NCBI RefSeq assembly: GCF_000090795.2 | Contig: NW_003546251.1 | Coordinates: 298,274 to 362,273, forward strand | Source: Amphimedon queenslandica | Taxonomy: Eukaryota; Porifera; Demospongiae; Haplosclerida; Niphatidae | Length of the DNA: 64,000 nucleotides | Direction of reading: 5' to 3' | In this document: one piece after another, positions 44,064 through 60,907 of the stretch | How positions within the stretch are numbered: the stretch's first letter is position 1 | Layout: each line of letters opens with the position of its first letter | Translations under genes and position numbers: made by a program | The notes under the pieces: generated by a model | Told to the model about the DNA's origin: nothing | Databases searched by the model: none | The model's input: only the letters and a program-made list of their open reading frames with translations

Positions 44064-45733
44064 ATGCCCATTTCTTTCAGTAGCCTGAGGGACAGGTTCA
44101 TCCGGGGGAGAACACAACGTCGTCGGTCTATGTACGACAAGCCGGCAAGGGAAAGGCACCCCGTCTCTTTCTCATGTAGTATATTGACAGTGTTAACAGT
44201 AGTGACTGGTCTCTCTCTACCACAATGGGCTACCTCAAACTCTTCCAAATGCAACTGTGTGTTTGGATTGACTGAAGTGACATGCATTAACCCACACACG
44301 ACTGCAGGGAACTGCGACTCTTTAGCAAGTAAGGATAAAACTTATTAGATCTGTTTTCTGAGTAAGTATTGGGATTAAAGTACAACTTTGCAACATGACT
44401 TTACAAATAAGAACAATTAAGAATGGATATGATTGTACTTTGTAGCAATTTTGTTTATTAGTTTGTGGGTTTTTAATAATACACATTGTATTCCCAATGC
44501 CACAATATGGTATTATGGTATGTACTACAAGACAGTGATGACATTATGTAAAATCTCCTCTCCCTCCCTCCCTCTCTCTCTCTCTCCCTCTCTCTAGTGA
44601 CTCAGTATTACAAGACATCACACGAAATCCTCATATCCTGTATGCTAAGCATCAGTGTCCTTATAATAATCTCCTCATTGATCGGTGCTGTCATTAGTTG
44701 TGGATACCCACGCGAGAAACTAGAATTCATCCGACACTTATCAATATTTAACATTGTATCTAGTGAGTTGAAGAAGCATCATAAGTCAGCTAGCACTTTG
44801 TTTAAACTGTCAACAATAACTGTGATCAATACTGAGCTTATAAATGACAGCTATAAATAACAAGGATGAGGCAAAGTACATTGGTACTTGTACTTTAGTA
44901 TTACAAAAGCACAAGATCCCATTTTTAGTCAAAGAAGAGTTTATTTCCTGTACTGCCTTATTTACAAATATGTAATCATTGTAATGCAAACATCATATCT
45001 AGGAAGCATGTACATGTACACATACCATGATAGTTGTACATGTGCCAGGCACATGTACATACTACACACTGTATTATTGATCTTGCTTATAGTCAATTTT
45101 AGTCATTATTAGCACAGAAATTATAAACTTCTCTCCTCACTTGTAGTGCTATGTGTTGTCCTTGTTGGTGGCTTTTGGCTCGCTGTGTGTGAAACGTTGC
45201 CTATAGATGGAAAGACTAAATCCCAAGCAGCCTACAGGGATACAGTACGATTTGGCTATGCCTACTACATATACATGAGCAGTGCTGTGTTTGCACTGAT
45301 AGCTACTAGTTTTAATCTCATCAGGGCAAGGAGTGCAGCAGAAAGACGAAGGCATCACAGACGTCACTACAGGTAAATAAAATACCAAAATAGTGAAAAT
45401 ACATCTCTCGTGACAATTTGGCACATCCTGCAATTGAGTGCATACATGTATCCTATAGTTGCATAACTTATGGCTGATGATTATTATGGTTATGTAATTT
45501 TTTGTAGGATGAAATGAATATCATTATTTTTTTACTTTAATAGGCAAAGATTTATGCCCGCCCCTCGGGCAGTGCTACCTCCACAGACACTGTCCCAAAG
45601 ACCACGGCCACAGACAAGGGAACAGCAAGAGGAGGAAAGCCCACCAGAATATACTGAAATAGCTACAACATCATTCATAGAAAATTTCAGTGAGACAGAC
45701 AGCTTGATTGAGCCACCCCCCTATGTTCCATGA
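44064..45733 (+). CDS. TMEM127: TMEM127-like four-pass membrane protein, 281 aa
   Basis: Exons 44064-44328, 44598-44762, 45147-45372 and 45544-45733 join in frame. A basic cytosolic N-terminus (RDRFIRGRTQRRRS) leads to helix 1 (FSCSILTVLTVVTGLSLPQWA), a cysteine-bearing lumenal loop (KCNCVFGLTEVTC), helix 2 (ILISCMLSISVLIIISSLIGAVI), helix 3 (VLCVVLVGGFWLAV) and helix 4 (YYIYMSSAVFALIATSF). The cytosolic tail is Arg-rich and then acidic, ending EPPPYVP. That proline-tyrosine tail corresponds to the PPPAYTP end of vertebrate TMEM127, an endosomal/lysosomal regulator of mTORC1 and of NEDD4-family ligases. Overall similarity is modest and rests on topology, the tryptophan/cysteine loop and the tail, so a related tetraspan family is possible. 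Confidence 0.6.
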
Positions 45734-45999
45734 ATATTTTTATTATTATTTATGCTTAAATTATCTCTCTCTCTCTCTCTCTTTCTTTGCCTATAATTAT
45801 TATTTTTATCATGTTTATATACACTTGTCGCTTTACTTTTTTGTCTGTAATGATGATATTAAATGCAAATCAAAAATTTTTGAAATGATAATTATAATTG
45901 TTTGATGATTGGTGAGTGATTATACCAGAGTCTTATTGTGTTCATTGCCACACCCCTTTAACGAACCCTTTACTACATGTAATACATGTATACCTTAAT

Positions 46000-46364
46000 T
46001 TAAAGTTTGGTCTTTCCTTGAAGTATGTCATCTATTGACGGATACATCCAATTTGTCTTCTCAAGTTCTTTTGCCATTTTAGAATACTTCTCCTTTACTT
46101 GTTTTCGTCTTCTTTCAAATCCTTCAGAAATGACACGATCAGCCTTTAAAAAGAGAAGGAATTCAAAAATTATTAATTGGAAAAGGTGCCAAGTGTTCTC
46201 ACCAGGTAGTCCCTCTCCATCTCTAAAAGGATGGCTTCAGCCTTCTTGATTTCTTTCTGTCTCTCTTTGTCCTCCTGCTTATCTCCTTTCTTCTCCAACT
46301 CTTTCAATTTACTGGAAGATATTCTGGAGTATCCACATTCTGGAGTTGTGTAAGGAGCACTCAT
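46000..46364 (-). CDS. Small unrecognised charged helical protein, 101 aa
   Basis: Two exons, 46203-46364 (ATG at 46364) and 46000-46143, join in frame at a phase-0 intron. The product starts MSAPYTTPECGYSRISSSKL, then a Lys/Glu-rich helix (KQEDKERQKEIKKAEAILLEMERDYLVR), a second helix (ISEGFERRRKQVKEKYSKMAKELEK) and ends NWMYPSIDDILQGKTKL. It is probably soluble and coiled-coil. I cannot assign a family. It faces away from histone H2B across a 290-base promoter. Confidence 0.75.
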
Positions 46365-46654
46365 GCTGTGCTGTACTGTACGCCCCCTTCAATCTCAAAA
46401 AAAGAGGCGGGACCAGAAATTTGATACATCCCGCCCACATACATTCCCGCCAAAAGAGTGGATCGTTCATCCATCCAACCAATCCGATCGAGGCTTTGTA
46501 TGACGTCATCTCAAAACTCTAATCGGATTGGTCAGGGGGTCAAGTGATCCTAGCAAGTGATCCGATTGATCGAAATAAAAAGAGAGAGCCTCAGACTGTA
46601 CACTTCAGTCACAGTTTTGGAGATCACCGAGCAAAGACACTTTCAAATCTAAAG
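46365..46654. promoter_or_regulatory. Bidirectional promoter with symmetric CCAAT boxes and CRE, unknown gene / H2B
   Basis: CCAATCCGAT at 46479-46488 and its exact inverse ATCGGATTGG at 46522-46531 flank the CRE palindrome TGACGTCA at 46501-46508. A TATA-like aaataaaaag lies at 46573-46582, about 75 bases before the H2B ATG. This matches usual histone promoter composition (CCAAT plus TATA). Confidence 0.8.
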
Positions 46655-47032
46655 ATGCCAGGAAAAGTTGCAAGCAAGAAGGGCGAGAAGAAGGCCGCCA
46701 CCAAGACAAAAGTCGCCACCGGGGACAAGACCAAGAAGAGGAGACGCGTCCGCAAGGAAAGCTACTCCATCTATATCTACAAGGTCCTCAAGCAGGTCCA
46801 CCCCGAGACTGGTATCTCCTCAAAGGCCATGAGTATCATGAACTCCTTTGTCAATGACATCTTCGAGAAGATTGCTACTGAGGCCTCCCGTCTGGCTCAA
46901 TACAACAAGAAGTCTACCATCACCAGCAGAGAAATCCAGACTTCAGTTCGTCTCTGGCTGCCAGGAGAGCTCTCCAAGCATGCCGTCTCTGAGGGAACAA
47001 AGGCTGTGACCAAGTACACCAGCAGCAAATAA
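46655..47032 (+). CDS. H2B: Histone H2B, 125 aa
   Basis: Core nucleosomal histone. Intronless. Lys-rich tail ([19 protein letters not shown]), [47 protein letters not shown], then the C-terminal helix ending [10 protein letters not shown]. One position departs from the nearly universal motif: VRLWLPGEL, where most H2Bs have VRLLLPGEL. The 3' end carries a replication-type stem-loop rather than a polyadenylation signal. No other core histone gene is visible in the window, so this is a solitary copy locally. Confidence 0.97.
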   Translation: MPGKVASKKGEKKAATKTKVATGDKTKKRRRVRKESYSIYIYKVLKQVHPETGISSKAMSIMNSFVNDIFEKIATEASRLAQYNKKSTITSREIQTSVRLWLPGELSKHAVSEGTKAVTKYTSSK

Positions 47033-47073
47033 ACTCTTTGACTGCACCCCTGCCTTCTTCTTTACTATCAACC

Positions 47074-47089
47074 GGCTTTTTTCAAAGCC
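47074..47089 (+). terminator. Histone 3' stem-loop
   Basis: GGCTTT, loop TTTC, AAAGCC followed by ACCCA, 41 bases after the H2B stop codon. This is the SLBP-binding element that directs U7-dependent 3' cleavage in replication-dependent histone mRNAs. Confidence 0.95.
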
Positions 47090-47192
47090 ACCCATTTCAC
47101 AAATGATTCTCACTTGATCGTTTTTTTATGATTGTCATTATAACACTTTATTACCATCATAAATCATTGCATAATATGTGTACACCTCTACC

Positions 47193-48926
47193 TTAATGAG
47201 CAGATTGTGTTTCAGTTAGTGCATTTGGTGAATAGATATTCTCAGTGCTTAGTTTCTTGCCTGAAGGATCAATTGCATATGTTGATATCTGCATGTTGTC
47301 AATAGCTTCACTTATTTTCTCATCCAAGTTCTCAAAAGTAATAAAGCCTTCAATCTCCACCTGTAAAAGCAATGGTATAACAATAGAACAGTTAAGTGGG
47401 TGAATTTATTTTTATGGGTTAAAAAACTAATGTGCTATAACATAATACAGTGTATTTCATTTTCACCAAAAAATGGCAAGGATCAAACGTTATTATAGCC
47501 TTTAATCTTTGGCCAAATTTTGTTAAAAAATGAAAAGAAAGAATAATTCATTTTTTATAATTTATGCATATACATGTTCTTATATTACGTATCAATTTTG
47601 AGCCGACTCCAATCAAATTGCATTTTTAACTTTTTAAAGTCACTCAAAAATCAGACCCAAGTCCCTGTACTTATAGTACAGGATCATTGGCCAAATTTCA
47701 CCAAAAATAAAAATGAGAGGATTCTCCGTTTTATCTGATACATATACATGTACTTATGTTGTGTAGAAAGTTTGAACTGATTCCGATCAAGTTAGGATTT
47801 TTAACGAATTTTAAAAATTGATCCAAATGTTATATACTGTACTGTAATGCTTGCCAGCTGCTCTTTAGCTCACTTAGCATACTTTGTGATCTAAAATAAC
47901 ACAAAAGCTCAATTACACTACCTACTAATTTGCTAATGATTAGCATCATTATCCCCTACATGTACCGTATAGCGGGAAATTTTCGAGGATAGCAAATTTT
48001 GCGGATTTTTCATGATTCGCAAAATTAAATTCCTTGAAAATCAATTTAATACGGTACAAGATGGCAGATTAGTGGAAATTCGCGAAAATTAATTCTGCAA
48101 ACTTCCGGATACGGATCATTCGCAAAATTTATTATCCTAAAAAACCCGTTATACGGTACCCTAACTTACATTTGAAGCAATGATGTCCTTGATGTGTTCC
48201 TTCTTAATTTTTTCTTGAGTTTTTTGTCTCAAAGATTCTACTATAACTTTTCTTTGCTCCTCTTTTTCCATTTTCTTTTCTTCAATTTTCTTTCTAAGAA
48301 AAGAATGTTAATTATTGGCCACAAATATTGATTGCATTATATTTAGAATACCTCTTTTCGTCTATTTTCAAATTTTTTGACACTATTTTGTCGTCATACA
48401 ATTTCCCTTCAACTTCTTTATCTAGCTTCATTCTCATCGTTTTTAACTTTTCATTTTCCTTATCCTAAAAAATGGTACAGTAAATTTTTCCCCGAAACAA
48501 ATTAGCACCTACTACTAGATAGGGCCCACCAATCTCTCGTTACAATTACAATAACTTTTTTAAAGTACTCGTTTATTGTCAAAATAATTTAGTAATTAAT
48601 TAATAATTTCAATTCGATAAATTATCTTAATATGGCGTGAACCAATTCATATTTCAATCACAAAATCAAGAACACCCATAATTAAAAATTTACAATAATT
48701 ATAATTAATAATCCCTGATCACGTGACTCACATCCTTGAGCCACTCCTCCCTATATTTTCTTCTCTGGGCTGTCATCTCTTTCCTGTACTTCCTATAAGC
48801 ATCAATATCCTCCTGGGGCATCCTGTACTTCTTGGCATAGCATCTAGCAGGTTGAAAGAGACTTCCTTGTCGCAGAAAAAGAAAGAGACAGTCTTTTGAG
48901 CGAGAAACGTACACGTGGGTAGCCAT
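47193..48926 (-). CDS. MRPS26: Mitochondrial small ribosomal subunit protein mS26
   Basis: Mitoribosomal small-subunit protein. The start MATHVYVSRSK is at 48926 (an in-frame ATG at 48935 would add MVK). An Arg/Ser-rich presequence-like N-terminus is followed by YAKKYRMPQEDIDAYRKYRKEMTAQRRKYREEWLKD, long charged helices (about 48185-48460) and the terminal exon VEIEGFITFENLDEKISEAIDNMQ, which aligns with the human block [21 protein letters not shown]. The stop is at 47193. One intron contains type-A repeat sequence (47440-47890) and a MITE-like element (47962-48159). It is divergent from mL46. Confidence 0.82.
47440..47890. repeat. Intronic core repeat type A, degenerate units in mS26
   Basis: Core fragments (tttatgcatatacatgttc, gatacatatacatgtactt, tttgaactgattccgatcaa) with the linker gtccctgtacttatagtacagg. 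The linker palindrome carries an extra central base here. Confidence 0.8.
47962..48159. mobile_element. MITE-like element with GTACCGTATA termini
   Basis: Left end gtaccgtatagcggg and right end cccgttatacggtac are imperfect inverted repeats. Similarity continues inward (aaattttgcg near both ends) for about 45 bp. It is non-coding and lies in an mS26 intron. The superfamily cannot be set because no target duplication is clear. Confidence 0.7.
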
Positions 48927-49054
48927 TTTGACCACACCTATGGGAGTGGTCTGGTAATAGGTGCGGATAGTTATTAAATCTAGTTAGATGTAATATTTAA
49001 ATAGTTAACTAACTTAACCCTTTGTCCATTCCCACGTGGAGTCATAAAGAAAGA
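48927..49054. promoter_or_regulatory. Bidirectional promoter shared by mS26 and mL46
   Basis: 128 bases separate the two start codons, the shortest spacer in the window. It contains the palindromic E-box CCACGTGG at 49032-49039. Confidence 0.65.
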
Positions 49055-50231
49055 ATGTTCACTTGCAGGAGAGTTTCCTCAGCTTTTTTACAAAGATTGA
49101 TCTGCAGATCACAGTCAACAGGAACTCCAAATGGTTTGTTGATAGTGTAAAATTTTTGAGAGGCATTTGCAGATTTTCAAATGTTTGCATGAAAATTTAA
49201 AAATTTTAAAAAATAAATAATGAACTCAAATTTTTAGTTTCAGTTGATCCAGCTCAGCATATATTCAGTGCTGCCTGCGTTCAGAGGTTTCCTCTCCTTG
49301 GTAGAGTCAAGACCGACCTTGAAGTCAAAGTCAATCAATTTAAAGTAAGACCAGCAATCAGATTTTTATTATTTTTTTTTTTCAAAAATATTTGATAGGT
49401 TGTTGCTGCTGAAAAAAGGAGCCGCTTATCTGATTTTGAATTAGAAGAGCAAAAGTTTGCTGCACTAAAGGAAACCGTTGAAAAGAAAGCCAAAGAAGAA
49501 GGAGTCAATGTCAGCATAATAATAAATAAGATTAATAATAATAATTACTGTTATAATTTTATGTTAAGGTCTCAGTTTTTGATATGGATACTTCTTTTAA
49601 AGATCTTCAGGAATCATTTGAAAAAGACTTTGAATCTTTTGAACCTCAACCAAGGTAAGGCTAACATTACTTTTTAAATTTATTGCTTTATTTCAGAGAG
49701 ACTGAGCCTGACAGAACTGGTGATGTTCGTTCAACCATGAGAAAACTTGATCGTATTCTCTACCTTCTTGTGAAGACTGAGGATGAATGGAGAATGCCTC
49801 AAGGAGGTCTAATGGAAGGAATGAATCTTTGTCAGGTAATTGTAATGAATAGAGATGATATTCTCATATCTTACTTTTAATAATAGTGACACTATTATTA
49901 TTCATTAATTTTTTTAAATTTAAAGACTGCACAGGAGCAATTGACTAAACTCTGTGGGGCAGATCTCTCAGTTCAATTTATTTCAAACACACCAGTTGCT
50001 TGTCATTCATTACCAATCAATAAAAGATCAAAAGCAAGTCATTGAGTCATAATTTTTTTGATCCATTTCTATTTTAAACAGGTATTTTTTCTTAAGGCCC
50101 AGTATTTATCAGGAACTGTGAAGATTGATACTGAAATGCTGGAAGACTATGCTTGGGTTACTAAAGAAGAACTGAAGGATTATCTATCGCCACACTATTA
50201 CAAATCGATATCCCCTGCACTATTAGACTGA
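49055..50231 (+). CDS. MRPL46: Mitochondrial large ribosomal subunit protein mL46
   Basis: Mitoribosomal large-subunit protein with a Nudix-like fold. Proposed exons 49055-49133, 49244-49344, 49399 to about 49505, 49569-49654, 49697-49835, 49926-50033 and 50082-50231. The N-terminus MFTCRRVSSAFLQRLICRSQ is a typical mitochondrial presequence. Family blocks: FSAACVQRFPLLGRV, RSRLSDFELEEQKFAA, TMRKLDRILYLLVKTEDEWRMPQGGLMEGMNLCQTAQEQL, KVFFLKAQYLSGTV and DYAWVTKEELKDYLSP. The intron after 50033 appears to use a GC donor (AAA|GCAAGT), because no GT site keeps frame. Exon 3 has two in-frame donor choices six bases apart. AATAAA at 50277-50282 lies about 15 bases from the stop codon of the opposing gene. 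Confidence 0.88.
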
Positions 50232-50296
50232 CGAATTACCATAATAATTATATCAATAGTTTATGTTTGTATGTGAAATAAAGAAAGGTTATAGTT

Positions 50297-52635
50297 TCAT
50301 AAATCAACATCATCGTCACTGCTAAACTCTTCCAGCAGTTCCTGGTCTTCCTTTTCCTCTTTCTCTGCTGCTCTTCTACTTCCTTCTCTTAAACACATTA
50401 AAATGACTGCTATCACAGCAGACATTGCTGCACTAACCCCTGAAATGGGGAGAGAGAGAGAGCAAGTATATTAACAAATGAATGCTATTCCTGTACACTT
50501 ATTTATGCATACAAAACGTGCATTCATGTATTACTTAAAATGATGCTATATATATATATATATATGCTTTAATGATAGTATGGATATTAATATGTACCAA
50601 TTATTGCAATGAATACACCAACTGGTACTCCTCTTTCAGGACAGTTCTCAATTGAAGGCTTACAGCCATTGTTACTAGGACCACCTGTTCCTATAGTTGT
50701 AGTTGTTGTAGTTCCATTAGTTCCGTTAGCATTTGTAGCATTTCCACTAGTTATTAGCGTAATCACAGATCCTCCTCCGGAAGTTTCTTCTAAAACACTT
50801 CCAAGCCGTTGTGCCAAGAAAGACTGACTCACTTTTATTGAGCGAACGTAATCTTTATTCCCTCCTCCTTTTGCGCCATGAAAGATTGTCAGTGGGTATT
50901 TGAGGCGTGATAGGACATCACTGAAATCTTTTGTCATGTACTTCATTCTCTCATTAGGGATAAGGAAGTTTATTATGTTCACATCGTCAAGTAAATTGAG
51001 TTTTTCCTTAAGGTCACTGATGACATCCTCTGTTAGTCTTAGAGTGTCGGCAAGTGGAAAGAAAAAGTTATCGTTTTCTCCATGATCGAAATAATACTTT
51101 TGAGTATAGTGAAGGTATTGCTGTCCTGGATTATTCAGAAGGACTTCCTTCTCTTGAGATATGTAGTCAAATATGAGAGATAGTGGCTTGTAAGCATTTG
51201 TGAGTGGCAGATGAAACCTATGCAATATAAGTAGATATGTTATACTGCAAAAAAAAACTAAAATTCTTTAAAATGATAACAATGCACAAAATGATTCATA
51301 ATTTGTATAATACAGAAAAGGTTTCTAATACTGGGTTGTAATAATACAACCCAGTATTACAAATTTATAGTACATACTACAAATCTACATACTACATTTT
51401 ATTTTATATTACATACTACAAATTTACCTTGGGGACAACATGGCAACGTTTTGAACAAAATCAGGTCTTGTAACTGCTTCATAAAATATAGTAACGGCAA
51501 AATCAGAATGTCCAATCATCGTCGCTCGATGTCTTGGTGGATCAAACAGGAGCCTGTCTGAAGTCATGTGCTGAGCTTTACGAACAAGATCATTTTCAAC
51601 GCCACGCATAAAGCTAGTCCCCCAACCTTGACGATATGCAAGGCTGAGACAGCGTTTGCTTTTTGAGATAAACTCCTCGCTGGTGCAAGGCTCAGCTCTG
51701 TCCTCCACCCAACACGTCTGACAACCTGAGCAGTCCGGATTGGAGCCTTGACAGAACAAGTCGTAATGAGTATGAAAGGGAGTCATGAAGTACTTGTTCA
51801 TGTATGCTTTGTTCCAGTATGGTGGCTCAATCATTAAAACCACCAGTTCTTCAACTGAGGCTTCGTGCACAAAAAGATACTCTAAAAGCGGCCCGAGGTG
51901 GGGACTCGAGTCAAAGAGTATCACGAGGGGATAGTTCTTGCGTATGTTCTCATTAAAGCTGGGCGGATAGATAATCCTGCAATTGAGGACAAGGTAATCA
52001 AAGAAGAGGTAAAGAGCTAGGTCGTATTCGAACGCCCGGGACGTAACTGATTCACTGATGAACCAAGGAAAGACAGTCACACTGGGGGTCCTGTAACTAA
52101 CAGCACCAAACATTGAATTTGATACAGGGAGGTTTATGTAGAAATTTGGTCCTTTCATCCCAAGTTTCCCTAAATTGTCCTGATAGATACGAAACTCAAG
52201 AGCTCTCTGGTTCAAAGTGCAATGGGTGGAATTCAAGCAAGGGAGACCGTCGGAGTCCACAATGTAGTTAATTTGCGTTGACCATGTATCAATGGATTTA
52301 GCTGACTTCCTCATGCTTAATGATCGCTCCCAACTCAGACCAGGGCCAGAGCCTCTTATGTACATATTGGTCACTCTCCCTCTGTACTCGCTGCTCAGCG
52401 GGCGGTACTTAGCTATGATGTTTAGTTGGAACCTTTGTGTTCCTGCTGCTATGCACTCCTGGTTGGACTCGCTCTCGAAGACACAGACGCCATCAAGCTG
52501 CCATGACTTGTCTGGCTGGTGACATGAAGCTCCATCAACTTTTTCAAAGCAAACATTAGAAATTCTTCTAGCCTTCGGCTCCACTGAGTTTATTAGCAGA
52601 GACAGGCTGACTGAATAAAGAATAAGAGCTGCCAT
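50297..52635 (-). CDS. Secreted/membrane-anchored esterase-fold protein, 656 aa
   Basis: Exons 51428-52635, 50598-51217 and 50297-50439. A signal peptide (ALILYSVSLSLLINSV) starts a large extracellular region. A Cys-containing N-terminal part (VCFEKVDGASCHQPD) is followed by an alpha/beta-hydrolase of the esterase D/enterochelin esterase type: YPLVILFDSS, then the nucleophile elbow ATMIGHSDFAVTIFY (Ser near residue 377), then YFDHGENDNFFFPL. After a Thr/Gly/Asn-rich stalk comes a transmembrane helix (about residues 598-627) and a short acidic tail (LLEEFSSDDDVDL). The usual late GGH motif appears as GGGNKDYVRS, with Asn where His is expected, so activity is uncertain. The carbohydrate- or ester-substrate is unknown. 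Assignment rests on fold motifs only. Confidence 0.7.
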
Positions 52636-52773
52636 CTATCCTAAAATTGAGCCAAAAAATAGTATAATAAATGATCAATTCACCTTGGCTTGTTGCAGCT
52701 GTTTGGGTGGAGCTGGCTGCACAGCTGATTATGGAGGTGTGGTTTACACCACGTGGGCGTGGTATTCAACAAA
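52636..52773. promoter_or_regulatory. Putative bidirectional promoter, esterase-like / KCTD9
   Basis: 138 bases between divergent ATGs, including acaccacgtgggcgtgg at 52746 with a CACGTG E-box. Confidence 0.55.
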
Positions 52774-58541
<5,768 letters not shown>

Positions 58542-60843
58542 TTATAATGAACGTCTGTGTGTCATATCTTCCCTCTGGTTATTTGTTTGTATCCTTCACT
58601 GTGTGATAATAATTTTTTGATTCTCTATATTAATTTAATACTATAATTATTTATTCTTTGTGTAAATGGGGAGATGGAACAAATATGGGAGAGAGAGAGA
58701 GAGAGAGGGATAGACAAAGAGAGATTTGGATGAGCGTAGTAAACACGCTAAACCTCTCATCCGCTGAACTCTTAAACCAGTTCATTGGGGAATTGTCATT
58801 CAAACTGACACTATGTCTCTCCCCCTCCTTCCCTCTCCCTCTCTCTCTCGCATAGTACATCCACAGTCTCTAGAGAGGGGACAATATCATACACTTATGA
58901 GCCACAACAAATGTTCACAATATGTTCTAGTAGTACTATAAATCGGGTCACTTCTTTACAGCTGCTGGCCAGCCTGTTGTGGTAGAATAATTGGGTCCAG
59001 GATTAAGGTTTCTCCTTTGGATGGATCAGTACTGGTGTACCTGCGTATAATTAATACTCTCCCTGGTCCCTAGTATTGGCTGTATGGCTACTATTGGTGT
59101 CTATAATTGACCCAATTCAAATATTAAAGTGTAATATCAATCGTTTGTATGGTTTGGCGTATTTGTACTGTTTTGATATCAACGGGACAAAAATGCTTTG
59201 GGTATCACTCATCCATGAAATGAATACAATATATATGTACAGGTATATGTACATGTATGTATCTATGTATAATAATAATGTACACTCCACGCTATTCATC
59301 CTTGATACTGCACATATCCAAGTATAGTTGTTCATGTATTTTATAGTTTGGTTTTGTTCTCATTGTAAACCTTCAATGAATAGATTAAGTGGAATAGCTT
59401 TGTATATAAATGATGACCCAATGGAACAATGGTAAACAGAATGAGTCTTTGTGTACATTATGATACCCCATCCTGTTCTCTCTGTGTGTGTGTGTATGTT
59501 TGGACTACAATTAGTGGAGAATATCTTGTGCTATGAAGTGTGTGTTTATATAGAAAATGAAATTAATTCTTTTAGTATTGATCATCATCATTGATACATT
59601 AGTTGAATAGTATGTTGGTTCTTTTCTGAGCATTTATTGGCTAGTCCAACGGCTAATGAGTCGTGACCACTTCTTTTCTTACAATTATAGTGTCCAATCA
59701 TCATAACCCACTTCAATGCACTAGCCTAGTCCCAGGAGTGCCTGGAATGTAGTAATTATCTTTAGTACAGCATAGTATAATGCCAGACTCATCTTTAAGT
59801 AACAAGAATCTAAAATATAGGAATTGACTCAAACTTCTACATTGCATTAGAGCATGAATTATACCAGAAATCTCATATTGTCCTTATCACTTTTTTAAAA
59901 GCCATTTTTAAGGACCATTGACTATTGCGATAGTTCATGTCAAAAATCTACAGCTCCAAAAGTTTGTTATCGAAATGGGCTTGAGCTTTGAAATAACATA
60001 AAGACATTGATAAGCATCAAAACATGTTAGAGATGCTTACTGTTGTTTGTTATTATTTGTTATTATAATTACTTTAATCAACTTTATTGTTTACCCTAAT
60101 AACAATAATCAAAATGAATCATAATTTTTACAACAAGACTGCGATTGTAATTTTCACTAAAGCCCAACTGCCACACACTAGGCTGCACATTATCTCGTGA
60201 ATCTAGTTGACAACTTGACGTAAGATTTAGTACACTCATTGCAAACATTATTTATTTATTGGAGAGCAATCACCAACAGTTATGCTTTGTAGATGAATGC
60301 AGAATTTATTAATTTTGTTATTGTAAGACCAAAATTTGGTGCTGTACATTGTCTGATATCGTACTTAATAATGTGTGAGATATTTCATTACATTAAGCTC
60401 TTAGTGTGAACCTTTATGCCATGCACTGTAGTGCTATTGTGATTGGTGTACTTATGAATGTGTGTGTGCCTCGGATGTACTGTTAAGAGTTGGTTTTGGT
60501 TTTGACAATGGGTTCTTTTTCAAAGTTGAAGTGACATAGTATTAGTAGACAGTCATAATACATAATACACGTAATGATAATAATAATAGTAATAATGGTA
60601 ATAATAATAATAGTACGGAAGGAGAAGGAGGAGAGAGAGAGACTGAGTTTTAAACTGAAGATTATAAAGCTTTATCTTTCTGTATCTGAGATGAGTTGCA
60701 TGTGTGACATAAATAAAGTATGAGGAGGATTTAAAACAGTTCTGGACTATAAATAATAACAATAATAATAATAATAACAGCAGATACCAATAATAAGTAG
60801 AAATGGTTTTATTTAGCTTAATTGTAAGATAATGAAGTGAAAT

Positions 60844-60877
<34 letters not shown>

Positions 60878-60907
60878 GAGTGACTGTCAAGTGTTGAGCA
60901 TTGGATC
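58542..60907. other. Intergenic region between convergent KCTD9 and EBF
   Basis: The longest gene-free stretch of the window (2.4 kb). It presumably includes the KCTD9 3' UTR and the EBF 3' UTR. Simple repeats (ga, taa, gt) are scattered. From about 59815 to 60040 there are two old, diverged copies of the intronic core repeat (gaattgactcaaacttctac and aataacataaagacattgat). No convincing open frame or RNA gene was found. Confidence 0.65.
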
